A stretch of 64,000 bases of DNA from Chlorobiota bacterium (GCA_016700335.1 CP065014.1:2083001-2147000), one strand, 5' to 3'. Counted from the first letter of the stretch, positions 46,194-56,553 are shown. Translations and numbers: made by a program. Notes: generated from the sequence alone by a model not told the origin.

Positions 46194-47666
46194 TTATTTT
46201 GATTTACCAATCAAGTTAGCAACTATTTTTGCACTTGATATAACTCCTGGCAAGCCAGCACCTGGGTGAGTTCCTGCACCTACAAAATATAGATTTGAAA
46301 CATCTTCAGACTGATTATGTGGTCTCATCCAAGCTGATTGCATTAATGTTGGAGCAAATGAAAAAGCACTTCCCAAATTACTATTTAATACATTTTGGAA
46401 ATAAAGTGGATCTATAGATTTTTCAGTTACTATATGCTTTGACAAATCTGGTAAATAATTATCTTCTAAATACTTAACAATCAAATCTCTATATTTTTTA
46501 TTTTCAATTTCCCAATTTGTTTTAGAACCTAAATGTGGTACAGGCGATAAAACATAAAATGAATCACAATTTTCTGGAGCTAAAGAACTATCTGTAGCAG
46601 TTGGGCGATGTAAGTACAATGAAAAATCATCTCCTAAAATCTTCTTATTAAAAATATCATTTAATAATGTTTTATAACCTTTACCTAAAATGATTGAATG
46701 ATGAGGAATATCATCATACTTTTTATCTGTTCCAAAATATAGAACAAATAAAGACATTGAATAATCCATTTTAGAAATTTTGGAATCTGTGTATTTTTTC
46801 CTAAATTTCTTATCAATCAAGTTTTTGTAAGTTATAGCAACATCTGCATTACTAACAACTGATTCACAATCCAAAACAGATTTGTTCTTCAAAGTGACTG
46901 ATTTAGCTTTGTTTGTTTTTTCATCAATATTAATTTTTTCAACTTCACTATTTAGTAATAATTTACCACCAAGTTCCAAAAATAGTTTTTCAATAGATTT
47001 GATTACAGCTCCAGTTCCCCCCATTGCAAACCAAACACCCCATTGCTTTTCTAAAAATAAAATTAAAGTATAAATAGAAGTAGTATTGAATGGATTTCCC
47101 CCAACTAACAGTGGATGAAAACTAAAAACTCTTCTAAGTTTTTCGTTTTTTATATACTTGCTTACAATTTTATAAACACTTTTATCTGCTCTTAATTTAA
47201 CTAAATTAGGTAATACTTTTAACATTGATTTCAATGTAAGAAAAGGCTTATCAATCAAACCAAATCCAGTTTTAAAAATTTCTTCAGTATCTTTAATGAA
47301 ATCTTCAAAACCTTTAGAATCCAATGGGTTAAATTTACTGATTTCATTCTTCATCGACTCCAAATTAGAATTATAATTAAAGAATGAACCATCATTAAAA
47401 TAAATTCTATAAAAAGGATTAACCTCAACAAATTTTAAATAATCAATTGGAGATTTTCCTGCTTCAGTAAATAATTCTTCAATTAACCATGGAGCAGTTA
47501 TAACAGTTGGACCAGCATCAAAAGTATATCCATCTTGCTTAAAAACATAACCTCTACCACCAGTCATATCTAACTTTTCTATTAGAGTAACATCATGACC
47601 CAAATTTTGAAGCCTAACGGCTGCAAAAAGTCCGCCAAATCCTGATCCGATAACTATTATTTTCAA
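46194..47666 (-). CDS. crtI: Phytoene desaturase-type enzyme CrtI
   Basis: 490 residues, the usual CrtI length. Start: IIVIGSGFGGLFAAVRLQ, then TGGRGYVFKQDGYTFDAGP, the classic FAD-binding and substrate-entry motif of CrtI. End: SNLYFVGAGTHPGAGLPGVI, the carotenoid oxidoreductase signature. CrtI inserts double bonds into phytoene to make lycopene or neurosporene at the inner membrane. CrtB (phytoene synthase) and cyclases are not adjacent. The second, more divergent family member at 31404-32936 lies 13 kb away, so carotenoid genes are scattered here. Confidence 0.9.
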   Translation of the reverse strand: MKIIVIGSGFGGLFAAVRLQNLGHDVTLIEKLDMTGGRGYVFKQDGYTFDAGPTVITAPWLIEELFTEAGKSPIDYLKFVEVNPFYRIYFNDGSFFNYNSNLESMKNEISKFNPLDSKGFEDFIKDTEEIFKTGFGLIDKPFLTLKSMLKVLPNLVKLRADKSVYKIVSKYIKNEKLRRVFSFHPLLVGGNPFNTTSIYTLILFLEKQWGVWFAMGGTGAVIKSIEKLFLELGGKLLLNSEVEKINIDEKTNKAKSVTLKNKSVLDCESVVSNADVAITYKNLIDKKFRKKYTDSKISKMDYSMSLFVLYFGTDKKYDDIPHHSIILGKGYKTLLNDIFNKKILGDDFSLYLHRPTATDSSLAPENCDSFYVLSPVPHLGSKTNWEIENKKYRDLIVKYLEDNYLPDLSKHIVTEKSIDPLYFQNVLNSNLGSAFSFAPTLMQSAWMRPHNQSEDVSNLYFVGAGTHPGAGLPGVISSAKIVANLIGKSK

Positions 47667-47763
47667 AATGATATTTAATTAATTCAACCAATTTTTATAG
47701 AATATGATATAACGGATTTTAATAAAATATTATTGCAAAACGTATAAAGTAGCAATCAATTTT

Positions 47764-49896
47764 CTAATTAGGTATGTAAACAATTTGCTTTACAAACTCT
47801 TGATTATTTAACACAAATTTTACAAAATACTTTCCAGCTGGAAAATCTGAAAAATTAATAAATGTTGAATTATATCCCAATGGTACAACACTGTTATTTA
47901 AAATTTCTTTAACTTTTTGTCCTAAGGAATTGAATAAATGTATACTACATAAATTTTGAGAATTTTGATTTTTAACATTATAAAATACAAAACAAGATTT
48001 GTTCGTTAAATTAGGTGAAATTTCAATCACTTCATTTTCAATTGAAGGAGATAGTTCCTCACATATAGAACTTTTTATATCATTCGAATTACTTGGTAAA
48101 TTTTTAATATTTATAAAACTAGAAAATAATTCATCTAACTTATAAATAATCCTACTTTTGTTATTATTTATTAAATTTAAATTTGTAGAATTGATATTCA
48201 ATTGGAAAGTATCATTACTAATTAATAGTGAATGAAATTTTTTTTTTGGTTCAATTGAATAATCAATATCCCATCTAAGTAAACCAGAAAAAGATCTACA
48301 AGTTGGCAACTTGATTGTGTCTGAAAAGTTAGTTTTCAAGTTCAATGTGAAACAATTATTATCTGAATTATCTGATGTCAAATAATTAGTCCAAAAAATT
48401 AATTTCTGATTTATTCTATCATCAAATAATTTTATTCTACCAACTAAAGGGAAATCTTTTGCAATATCTAAAAAAGTTTTTTCTATATCGACAATACCAT
48501 ATCCAATGGCAGTATCTGGTTTAGTAAAAGAACTAGAATTCCTAAACAAATATTTTTTAACTTCCCAAGGTCTTAAGTCTGGATTAGCAGAAAGTATCAA
48601 AGCAACTACACCAGTTATACAAGGGCTTGCATAGGAAGTACCATTTCCACAAGTTACTTCAAATTCCGAATAAGCAGCAGCACCACAATTCCCAACACCC
48701 ATTGCTGCAACTTCTGGTTTTATCCTAGCCCACGAGCTATTACCACGACTAGAAAATCCAGCAACTTCACCTTTTTCATTTACAGCAGCAACTGCAATTG
48801 CACTATCAGCCTCACCTGGAACTGAAATGTATTTAAAAGTACTAAATTCATTCCCAGCTGCTACAACGCATATCATTCCAAGTCTAACTGCTTCATTTAA
48901 TCCAATTGAGGCAAATGCTGTATGTCCAGTTAATTCATCATGATTATGATCATTTTCAGGATCATCAAAATTGGTATAACCTAAAGATGTATTTGTTACA
49001 TCCACTCCTAAACTTTCTAACCATTCAAGACCAGCAACAAAATTATCTTCTTCAATATTTCTCTCATATCTAGAGTCTTCAGTTTTGGCTAATGCAAACA
49101 TTGCTTTAGGTGCAATTCCTATTATATTTTTATCTGTGTTTAAACTAAACCCACCAATCATGCTTGTTACAGCTGTTCCATGTTTTTCAGAAGATGGTTG
49201 GTCTGGTTGATCAGATACAATGTTATCATTATAAACAAAATCATGTTCAGCAATAATGTTAATGTTTTTAAGAGCATTGTGTTGCCTAGGGTTGAAGCCT
49301 TCATCCAAAACTCCAATAAAAACTCCTTCACCTGCAATACCCAATTTGTGTGCAAAATCTACTTTTAGCATTTTGTTTTGTTTTTCACAAACTCCATAAT
49401 TCTCATTCAAACAAAAAGGATCTGTAACAGTTGTATTATTATAAGTATTATTATACTTTTCTATATTTTCATTACTTGAAACTCTCTTTATTGTTTTAAG
49501 AGTTATATAATTATTAATAAATGGAAGTTGTTTAATTTTTTCAAATATTAATGAATCGCAATCTATTATAACACTATTAAACCACTTTGATGATTGTGCA
49601 ATTTTAGCACCCAATTTTACTATTTCTTCTAAGTATGTGGATTTTAAAGGTAGGTCTTTTGTAGAAACAATAGAATCTTTTTGTAAAGTTTTAGATCTTC
49701 TTTTAAGGCAACGGTCTGTTAAATTTGATACTGCTATTTCATATAAAGAATCACCTTTTACTAAAATTTTATTTGGTATTCCTTTATCTTTCAAAAATAA
49801 TCTGTAAAATCGGGTTTGATCTGTTTGAGCAAATAATTGATTTATAAAAAGTAACATATAAACAATTGTTATAACAATTATATTTTTAAAAAACAT
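47764..49896 (-). CDS. Subtilisin-like serine protease (S8) with T9SS sorting domain
   Basis: About 710 residues from ATG 49896 (an in-frame ATG lies 18 bases upstream). A signal peptide (VITIVYMLLFINQLFAQ) and a propeptide of about 130 residues lead to the S8 domain: catalytic Asp in FIGVLDEGFNPRQH, His in KHGTAVTSMIGG and Ser in GNGTSYASPCITGVVALI. The oxyanion Asn lies in VVAAGNEF. A beta domain and a T9SS type A sorting domain follow (EISPNLTNKSCFVFYNV, LFNSLGQKVKEIL, FPAGKYFVKFVL). It should be exported through T9SS and act at or outside the cell surface, like other Bacteroidota S8 peptidases. Confidence 0.9.
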   Translation of the reverse strand: MFFKNIIVITIVYMLLFINQLFAQTDQTRFYRLFLKDKGIPNKILVKGDSLYEIAVSNLTDRCLKRRSKTLQKDSIVSTKDLPLKSTYLEEIVKLGAKIAQSSKWFNSVIIDCDSLIFEKIKQLPFINNYITLKTIKRVSSNENIEKYNNTYNNTTVTDPFCLNENYGVCEKQNKMLKVDFAHKLGIAGEGVFIGVLDEGFNPRQHNALKNINIIAEHDFVYNDNIVSDQPDQPSSEKHGTAVTSMIGGFSLNTDKNIIGIAPKAMFALAKTEDSRYERNIEEDNFVAGLEWLESLGVDVTNTSLGYTNFDDPENDHNHDELTGHTAFASIGLNEAVRLGMICVVAAGNEFSTFKYISVPGEADSAIAVAAVNEKGEVAGFSSRGNSSWARIKPEVAAMGVGNCGAAAYSEFEVTCGNGTSYASPCITGVVALILSANPDLRPWEVKKYLFRNSSSFTKPDTAIGYGIVDIEKTFLDIAKDFPLVGRIKLFDDRINQKLIFWTNYLTSDNSDNNCFTLNLKTNFSDTIKLPTCRSFSGLLRWDIDYSIEPKKKFHSLLISNDTFQLNINSTNLNLINNNKSRIIYKLDELFSSFINIKNLPSNSNDIKSSICEELSPSIENEVIEISPNLTNKSCFVFYNVKNQNSQNLCSIHLFNSLGQKVKEILNNSVVPLGYNSTFINFSDFPAGKYFVKFVLNNQEFVKQIVYIPN

Positions 49897-50084
49897 CTTG
49901 AAATACAGAAACATATTTTGGATAATTTTTGAGAATAAATTTTTAAATGAAATAATTTAAATTCAAAATAATAATTATAGTGATTATATTGAATTTATAA
50001 ACACTAAATATAACTATAAATAAGATTATTCTTATTTTCGTGTCGAAAATAAATAGTTTACTCAACATTAATAATTTTTATAAA

Positions 50085-52181
50085 ATGAGTTCTGTTAAAC
50101 CTTCTCCAAATAAGAAGTTAAACCCAATTGCCAAAGATATTCAACATATTACACAAATGTTAAATAATAAATCTACAGATAGAATTGTTCCAAACGAAAC
50201 ATTAGTTGGATGGTACAAACTTATGCATCTTGGAAGAATTTTAGATGAAAAAGCTGCTAATTATCTGAAACAAGCTAAAGGATGGAGTTATCATGCACCG
50301 TGTGCAGGACATGAAGGGATTCAGCTTGCTTTAGGCTATGTATTCCGTCAGGGAAAGGATTATTTATTTCCATATTATAGAGATTTAATGACATCTTTAG
50401 CTGCAGGAATTACTCCTTTTGAAATTATTTTAAATGGATTATCAAAACAAGATGATGTTGCAGGTGCAGGAAGGCATATGAGTAATCACTTTGCTAAAGT
50501 TTCATTAAATATTCAAAATGTATCTTCTTGTACTGGTAATCATGCACCACATGCAACAGGTTTAGCTAAAGCAATTAAATATTATAAAAGTGATGCAATT
50601 AGTTTTTATTCTGGGGGTGAAAGTGCATGCGCTGAGGGTTATTTTTATGAAGCTGTTAATGGTGCTAATACAACTAAGTTACCTGTAGTTTTCGTTATAC
50701 AAAATAATAAATATGGTATCTCAGTCCCTTTACATGAAGCATTTGCAAACTTAACTGTAAGTGAGCAATTTAAAGGAATGGAGAATTTAAAAATAATTAA
50801 TTGTGATGGCACAGATGTTTTAGATTCGTATATGGCAATGATAGAAGCCATAGAGCACATTAAATCTGGAAATGGTCCAGCAATGGTTCATGCTCAATGT
50901 GTTAGAATTGGTGCTCATTCTAATTCTGATAGACATGAATTGTATAGAAGCCAAGAAGAATTAATTGAAGCTAAATCTCAAGATCCTTTATTGAAGTTAA
51001 AAAATTTAATTTTAAATGAAAATGTATTAACAATTGATGAATTAAATTTAATTGAATCTGACAATAAAATTGAGTTATTCGCACAAGCAGATAAAGCAGA
51101 ATTAATGCCTGATCCAAAAGGAGAATCTTATCAGGAGTTTCTAAATCCAGATCCTTATTTGGCAATTGAAGATAGTACAAAGCCTTCTACTGAAATGACT
51201 CTTATTCAAGCATTAAATTCTACCCTAAAAGAAGAATTTCGTAACAACCCTAATACATTTATGTGGGGGCAAGACGTAGCTCATAAAGAAAAAGGTGGGA
51301 TATTTAATGTTAGTAAAGGTATGCAACAAGAATTTGGTTATGATAGAGTTCACAACTCCCCTATTGCTGAAGATTATATTGTTGGAACTGCAAATGGTTT
51401 TTCAAGATTTAATGATGATCTAAGAATTGCAATTGAAGGGTCTGAATTTGCAGATTACTTTTGGCCTGCAATGGAGCAACTTGTTGAAATGGGTCATGAA
51501 TATTGGAGGGGATGTGGCCAGTTTTCACCAAACGTAACTATCAGAATTGCCAGTGGTGGTTATATAACTGGAGGTATTTATCATTCGCAAACAATTGAGT
51601 CAACTTTAAATACATTACCAGGAATTAGAATTGTTTATCCGGCTTTTGCTGATGATGCTGCAGGATTGTTAAGAACTTGTATTCGATCCAAAGGACCAAG
51701 TGTATTTTTAGAACCTAAATTTCTATATAATCATCAATGGGCAAAAACAAATGTTCCATCAAATTTTGAAGTTCCATTCGGAGTAGGTAGATCAAGAAGA
51801 GAAGGAAAAGATATTGGGATTATTTGCTATGGGAATGCTGTCCATTTTGCTCTTCAAGCAGCGGAAAAATTATCTTTAGAAGGAATTCAAGCTGAAGTTT
51901 TTGATCTAAGATCTATTAAACCAATGGATGTTGAGGGGATTTGCAATGTTGTTAAAAAAACAAATAGAGTTATTGTTGCGCATGAAGACCATAAGATAGG
52001 TGGTTTAGGTGGAGAAATTACTTCAATAATTATGCAAAATTGTTTTAATGTACTTGATGCTCCAGTTCTTGTAGCTGCGAGTAAAAATACTCCAGTTGGA
52101 TTTTCTCATATTTATGAGAAAGCAATTTTGATTAATTCTGAAGACATTTATAATACTGCAAAAGAAGTCTTTAATTTTTAG
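50085..52181 (+). CDS. Fused alpha-beta E1 component of a 2-oxoacid dehydrogenase (branched-chain/pyruvate type)
   Basis: 698 residues from ATG 50085 (a GTG at 50040 is also in frame). The first half is E1-alpha: GWSYHAPCAGHEGIQLALG, DYLFPYYRDLMTSLAAGI and GRHMSNHFA. The second half is E1-beta, from TEMTLIQALNSTLKEEF through NSPIAEDYIVGTANG (the activating Glu region) and VFDLRSIKPMD to the end. This E1 fusion is frequent in Bacteroidota; it decarboxylates 2-oxoacids with thiamine diphosphate and passes the acyl group to an E2. The usual ThDP/Mg motif GDG...N reads YSGGESACAEGYFYEAVNGA, then VVFVIQNN. The aspartate of GDG is therefore not where it is expected. E2 and E3 genes are not next to it. 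Confidence 0.88.
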   Translation: MSSVKPSPNKKLNPIAKDIQHITQMLNNKSTDRIVPNETLVGWYKLMHLGRILDEKAANYLKQAKGWSYHAPCAGHEGIQLALGYVFRQGKDYLFPYYRDLMTSLAAGITPFEIILNGLSKQDDVAGAGRHMSNHFAKVSLNIQNVSSCTGNHAPHATGLAKAIKYYKSDAISFYSGGESACAEGYFYEAVNGANTTKLPVVFVIQNNKYGISVPLHEAFANLTVSEQFKGMENLKIINCDGTDVLDSYMAMIEAIEHIKSGNGPAMVHAQCVRIGAHSNSDRHELYRSQEELIEAKSQDPLLKLKNLILNENVLTIDELNLIESDNKIELFAQADKAELMPDPKGESYQEFLNPDPYLAIEDSTKPSTEMTLIQALNSTLKEEFRNNPNTFMWGQDVAHKEKGGIFNVSKGMQQEFGYDRVHNSPIAEDYIVGTANGFSRFNDDLRIAIEGSEFADYFWPAMEQLVEMGHEYWRGCGQFSPNVTIRIASGGYITGGIYHSQTIESTLNTLPGIRIVYPAFADDAAGLLRTCIRSKGPSVFLEPKFLYNHQWAKTNVPSNFEVPFGVGRSRREGKDIGIICYGNAVHFALQAAEKLSLEGIQAEVFDLRSIKPMDVEGICNVVKKTNRVIVAHEDHKIGGLGGEITSIIMQNCFNVLDAPVLVAASKNTPVGFSHIYEKAILINSEDIYNTAKEVFNF

Positions 52182-52203
52182 TAATTTCTTTGTTATTTTT
52201 TTT

Positions 52204-52238
52204 AAAGTCTTTACTAAGTTTTGGTAAAGACTTTTTTA
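52204..52238 (+). terminator. Terminator after the E1 gene
   Basis: AAAGTCTTTAC / GTAAAGACTTT stem (52204-52214 with 52224-52234) with a 9-base loop and T-rich tail, 23 bases past the stop. Confidence 0.85.
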
Positions 52239-52366
52239 TTATTAAATTGATTGAAATTTAACTTATAATTCAATACTTGTACTTATTTTAAAAATAATAT
52301 TTAACTGTAACGGGACTTTGTTAAAATTGATACGCAATTTAATTATATTTATTTCACAATTAATTA

Positions 52367-54364
52367 ATGAAAATAAAATACTTGAGATTTCTATTTAAAA
52401 TATTTTTTTATCTAAATGTTATTGTTTCAGTTAATGTTTGTTATTCACAAAATAATATTATATTAAAACTGAGGCAACCACCACCTAATAAATTGGAAGT
52501 TGCTGATTTGTGGCAGGTCACTTTAACTAATACAGGTAAAACAGAAAATATTTATTTACATGGAACTGCTTTTCATTTAAATAAAAATATTCAAATTGTA
52601 GATGCTCAATCAACTATTATTTCTTTAGATAAAGGTATCAAATTTTTAAATGGAAATGAAGTTCAACCTATAAAATTAAACTCTGTTGTAGATTCTTATA
52701 AGGCTGCTTTATTAAGAACAGGTTTACTTCCAAGTGGTTCTTATAGAATATGTATTGATGTTATTAGGTCTAGCGACAACCAAAAAATTGCATCTGATTG
52801 TATAACTCAAACAATTGCAAATTTATCTCCACCTAAATTAATTTTTCCATTAAACAATTCAACAACTAGATTAGAAAACCCAATTTTTAGTTGGTTGCCT
52901 CCTGTTCCAATACCAATTGGATTAGAAATAACATATACAATTATTATTAAAGAAATTCTTGGAAGACAATCCGATATAGATGCAATGAATTCAAATCCTG
53001 CATGGTTTATTGAAAATGATTTGATGTCTAATTCTTTTCAATTCCCTTTAACAGAGAGGAAATTTATTAATGGGAAACAATATTCTTGGAAAGTAATTGC
53101 TTACAATGGAAAAGTTTTAATTGGTGAAAGCGAGGTATGGTTGTTAAAATATGAAATGAATAAACTTCCAGATAAATTCTTAGAAAATGATGGGAAAGAA
53201 GTTGTAATTAATAATGGTAAAGATTCTTTAAATAAAAAAACTAATAACAATGGTAAAGAAGGAAATAATATTAATAAATTCCAAAACACATTAGACATAC
53301 AAAATGAATGGGATAAATCTTTAGATGAAAAGAAATTTAATGGAAGATTAAAATATTCAGATTTAAATGAGAATTTTTATCAAAAAAATAGACTAAATGA
53401 TTTACTATCTAAGCCATCAACTTTGCCAAATGTAATAGGCGTTAGCACAATTTTTGGTTGGGATATTAAACCTAATAGTAAAAATAAATATGGTGGTGGT
53501 GTTCGTTTATTTTTTGGAAGTGATTGGTTTCCTTATGGCTGTGAAGAAGTTTTAGGTGTTGTTATAGAACAAGATCAGTTCAAGGAACCACTAGATAATA
53601 AATTAACTGATTGGTCTGGAAAACCAATCTGGAGATCTGGTTTGTCTGAAGGTAAACCGAACCTGAAATCTTTTGGACTATCAATTAAAAATGATAGTAA
53701 TCTTGTTTTACTTGAAGAAATTTCAAGGAAAGTTTATGTCAGTAGTCATATCCCTGAGTATGATACAACTTCTAAACTTTGGTACTGCGACATACAAATT
53801 GATCTTGGAGAAATTAATTATTCAAACATTAGATTAAGCTTAGTAAGATATAGACCTAATGCAACTGAACTAAATAAATTATCTCAATTAGAAAATATTG
53901 AATTGGTAAAGCTCACAAACGCCCAATCAATTGCTATGTGTTTAAAACCTGACAACTCTGCCTTAATTATGACTAGTGGTTTTGATAAGAAATTTTCTTT
54001 AATAAATAACAAAATTATTACTAATGTTCAGTTCATTTCTATTGAACAAAAATCAAGTTCTGATATTAATTGGAAGGCATATTCAAATGTAAATACCTAT
54101 TTACAATCTACATCAATTTCCAAATCAATCCCAGAATCTTTGATTAATAATCTAAATTTACAATTACCCAATGACTTGAAAATTGTTTCACAATTTGTAA
54201 AAAAATATAGACTTGTAATTTCAAACAATGTTATTATCGAAGACAAAAATTTCAATGATAAACTTGCAAAATCAATTTTAGAAGAAAAGAATCTACTTTT
54301 AAACAATAAAAAACTAAAAGGTGCTAGCATTAAGGAATTATATGAAGATCAAATTGAATTATAA
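52367..54364 (+). CDS. Secreted protein with FN3-like domain, first gene of a secreted/outer-membrane pair
   Basis: 665 residues. Signal peptide (FLFKIFFYLNVIVSVNVCYSQ). Residues 25-145 are a beta domain (LKLRQPPPNKLEVADLWQVT). Residues about 150-250 form an FN3-like unit starting PPKLIFPLNNSTTRLENPIF, continuing SWLPP and ending QYSWKVIAYNGKVLIGES, of the kind seen in FCB surface proteins (TANFOR-like). An Asn/Lys-rich linker (about 265-330) leads to a second beta region (about 350-520, with YGGGVRLFFGSDWFPYGC) and a helical end. No T9SS domain is visible. Its last bases overlap the start of the next gene by 23 bases, so the two are translationally coupled. Function unknown. Confidence 0.6.
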   Translation: MKIKYLRFLFKIFFYLNVIVSVNVCYSQNNIILKLRQPPPNKLEVADLWQVTLTNTGKTENIYLHGTAFHLNKNIQIVDAQSTIISLDKGIKFLNGNEVQPIKLNSVVDSYKAALLRTGLLPSGSYRICIDVIRSSDNQKIASDCITQTIANLSPPKLIFPLNNSTTRLENPIFSWLPPVPIPIGLEITYTIIIKEILGRQSDIDAMNSNPAWFIENDLMSNSFQFPLTERKFINGKQYSWKVIAYNGKVLIGESEVWLLKYEMNKLPDKFLENDGKEVVINNGKDSLNKKTNNNGKEGNNINKFQNTLDIQNEWDKSLDEKKFNGRLKYSDLNENFYQKNRLNDLLSKPSTLPNVIGVSTIFGWDIKPNSKNKYGGGVRLFFGSDWFPYGCEEVLGVVIEQDQFKEPLDNKLTDWSGKPIWRSGLSEGKPNLKSFGLSIKNDSNLVLLEEISRKVYVSSHIPEYDTTSKLWYCDIQIDLGEINYSNIRLSLVRYRPNATELNKLSQLENIELVKLTNAQSIAMCLKPDNSALIMTSGFDKKFSLINNKIITNVQFISIEQKSSSDINWKAYSNVNTYLQSTSISKSIPESLINNLNLQLPNDLKIVSQFVKKYRLVISNNVIIEDKNFNDKLAKSILEEKNLLLNNKKLKGASIKELYEDQIEL

Positions 54365-56486
54365 ATATAAGCTTTTTACAATTTTCTTTTTATTAACTAA
54401 CTTAGTTTTTATAAGCAAATTGATTTCACAAAACTCAAATCAGACTTTCAACAAAAGTGCTGCACCTATTTTATTTTCTGGTAATGCAACATTAACAGGT
54501 CAATATTCAAATAGAGATTTAAGTAGTTTATTTTCCCCACAAAAATTTTGGCAGTTAGATTTAAATCCTACTTTAACTGTATATGGAGTTCCTTTATCAT
54601 TGAGTGTTTTATTGTCCTCTCAGCAAACTGATATAAGGCAAAATATTAATTCTGGAGCTGTTAGCGTTAATGTAAATACTTTTCAAATGCAACAGGATGT
54701 TCAAAAACAGTTCATTATTCAACTTCAATCTATTCAAGAACTTAGAGCTTTATCCAGACAAATGAGCTTTGAAGCTTTGAGGGATTCTTTGATGAGAGAT
54801 AATCCAAACAGACTTCCTGACTTAGCAAGAATGAGGGAGTTAGATAAAATTGACTTATATAGGAATCTAAATCAATTGGAAAAAACAATGGGTTTTGATG
54901 CATTAAGAGATTCTTTAGAAAAAAATGCACCTGAAAAATTAGCAGATCTGGCTTCATTAATTAAAAATCCTAACAAAATTGATAACTTAGAAAACTTACA
55001 AAATGGTACTCCTCCTCAAACATTGGATGATGCAAAAAAAATGGGATTGACACAGTCCTCTCAAGATTTTTTTACCAGTTTCCCAACTTTTAGTGTGGGT
55101 GCGGTTTATCCATCATACTCACCTTTAACTGTCTCTGGAGTTGCCTTAGCAGGCGGGAATGTAGAGTATAACCCAGGTGATTTTTATATGGCTATAACAG
55201 GTGGAAAGGCTTTAAAAGAAGTTCCTGCTGGAGTTGTTCTAGATACTTCAATAAAAAATGGCACAATTCCTCAATCTTCTGGAATATCTTCTTCCTTGGA
55301 TCGTGAGTTATATATGGCTCGAATTGGTTATGGAAAAAAAGAAGGTGGACATTTTATTTTATCTGCAATAAGAGCTCATGATAATCAATTACCTTCGAAT
55401 TTAAGAGATAGCTTAGTTAGTATTTCTTTGGATTCAACTATTGCAAATTCATTAAATCCCAAAGATAATTATATGTTAGATTTAGATGCTTGTATTAATA
55501 TTATTCCAGATATTTTAAGATTCAATGGTCAAGCAACTGGAAGCCTTTTAACTCAAAATGCAATTGCACCGACCTTTAATGATGAAAATAATAATCTTAA
55601 ACTTTTAAATGGAATAATTAAATTAAATTCTACAAGTAATCTTGATTTTGGAATTTCGTCAAATGCAATTTTCACCTCTAAAAAAACTGGATCTGAAGCT
55701 TTAGTTGAGTTAAAATATATAGGTCCAGGGTTTTATTCATTAGGTAGTCCTAATACTAGAAACGATTTGTTTAGTTATGAAGCAAAAGCCAGGCAAAATT
55801 TAATGGATGATAAAATGACTATTGGTTTGAATTTCAAAAACGAGTCAGATAATTTGTTAAATTTAAAAGCTGTATCTACATCAACAAATTCTTATGGTGC
55901 TGAAGTTAATTATTCATTAGGAGAATTAGTTAGGTTGACAGCAAATTTTTTATATAATCAACAAAAAAATGATAACACATTTGATACTATAAAAGTAAAT
56001 AATCGAAACACTATAATTAACTTTAATGCAAGTACATTTTATCACTTAGGAGGTGGAGTTTTAGGTATTACAAATGTTACTATGATGAAAAATAATACTT
56101 TATCAATAGATTCATCTGGATTGAATGATAATTTAACATTTATGCTTAACCAATCAATTAGTTTTCCTTTTCAATTAGCTGCAACAACCAATTTTAATAT
56201 ATCAAGATCTAGCTTTGGATTTCAACCAGAACAAGAATCAATTAGTGCTGATTTTTTTATAACCCACAAAGTTTTTAAGATATGGACAAATTCATTTGGG
56301 GCTAACTATTCAAAAAGAAATTTAATTGATTCAAAAACTGGATTATACTTTACTACTAATGTATTAATTAACACTTGGGGTAATTTTAATTTAAAAATTG
56401 ATAAGAATTTATTTCAAGATGATGTCAACCAATCTAGAAATTTTGATGAAATAACTGTTAGAAGTTCTTTCTCTGTTATTTGGTAA
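54342..56486 (+). CDS. Predicted large outer-membrane beta-barrel protein with internal helical repeat
   Basis: 714 residues from ATG 54342 (an upstream in-frame TTG lies deeper inside the previous gene). Signal peptide FTIFFLLTNLVFISKLIS. Residues 50-110 are strand-like (NPTLTVYGVPLSLSVLLSSQ). A helical insertion at about 115-215 contains a 42-residue repeat: FEALRDSLMRDNPNRLPDLA (143-162) recurs as FDALRDSLEKNAPEKLADLA (185-204). From about 245 on, alternating beta-strands with glycine and aromatic ends run to the end, finishing SSFSVIW with an aromatic terminal residue. This fits a barrel of 16 or more strands. It overlaps the preceding secreted-protein gene, and I infer that the two products form a complex at the outer membrane. 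I do not recognise either family. Confidence 0.6.
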   Translation: MKIKLNYKYKLFTIFFLLTNLVFISKLISQNSNQTFNKSAAPILFSGNATLTGQYSNRDLSSLFSPQKFWQLDLNPTLTVYGVPLSLSVLLSSQQTDIRQNINSGAVSVNVNTFQMQQDVQKQFIIQLQSIQELRALSRQMSFEALRDSLMRDNPNRLPDLARMRELDKIDLYRNLNQLEKTMGFDALRDSLEKNAPEKLADLASLIKNPNKIDNLENLQNGTPPQTLDDAKKMGLTQSSQDFFTSFPTFSVGAVYPSYSPLTVSGVALAGGNVEYNPGDFYMAITGGKALKEVPAGVVLDTSIKNGTIPQSSGISSSLDRELYMARIGYGKKEGGHFILSAIRAHDNQLPSNLRDSLVSISLDSTIANSLNPKDNYMLDLDACINIIPDILRFNGQATGSLLTQNAIAPTFNDENNNLKLLNGIIKLNSTSNLDFGISSNAIFTSKKTGSEALVELKYIGPGFYSLGSPNTRNDLFSYEAKARQNLMDDKMTIGLNFKNESDNLLNLKAVSTSTNSYGAEVNYSLGELVRLTANFLYNQQKNDNTFDTIKVNNRNTIINFNASTFYHLGGGVLGITNVTMMKNNTLSIDSSGLNDNLTFMLNQSISFPFQLAATTNFNISRSSFGFQPEQESISADFFITHKVFKIWTNSFGANYSKRNLIDSKTGLYFTTNVLINTWGNFNLKIDKNLFQDDVNQSRNFDEITVRSSFSVIW

Positions 56487-56553
56487 AACAATATTTTTAA
56501 TTACTCGATATATTGGATTATGTTTAAAACAAGTAAATTCCTATAATCAACTT

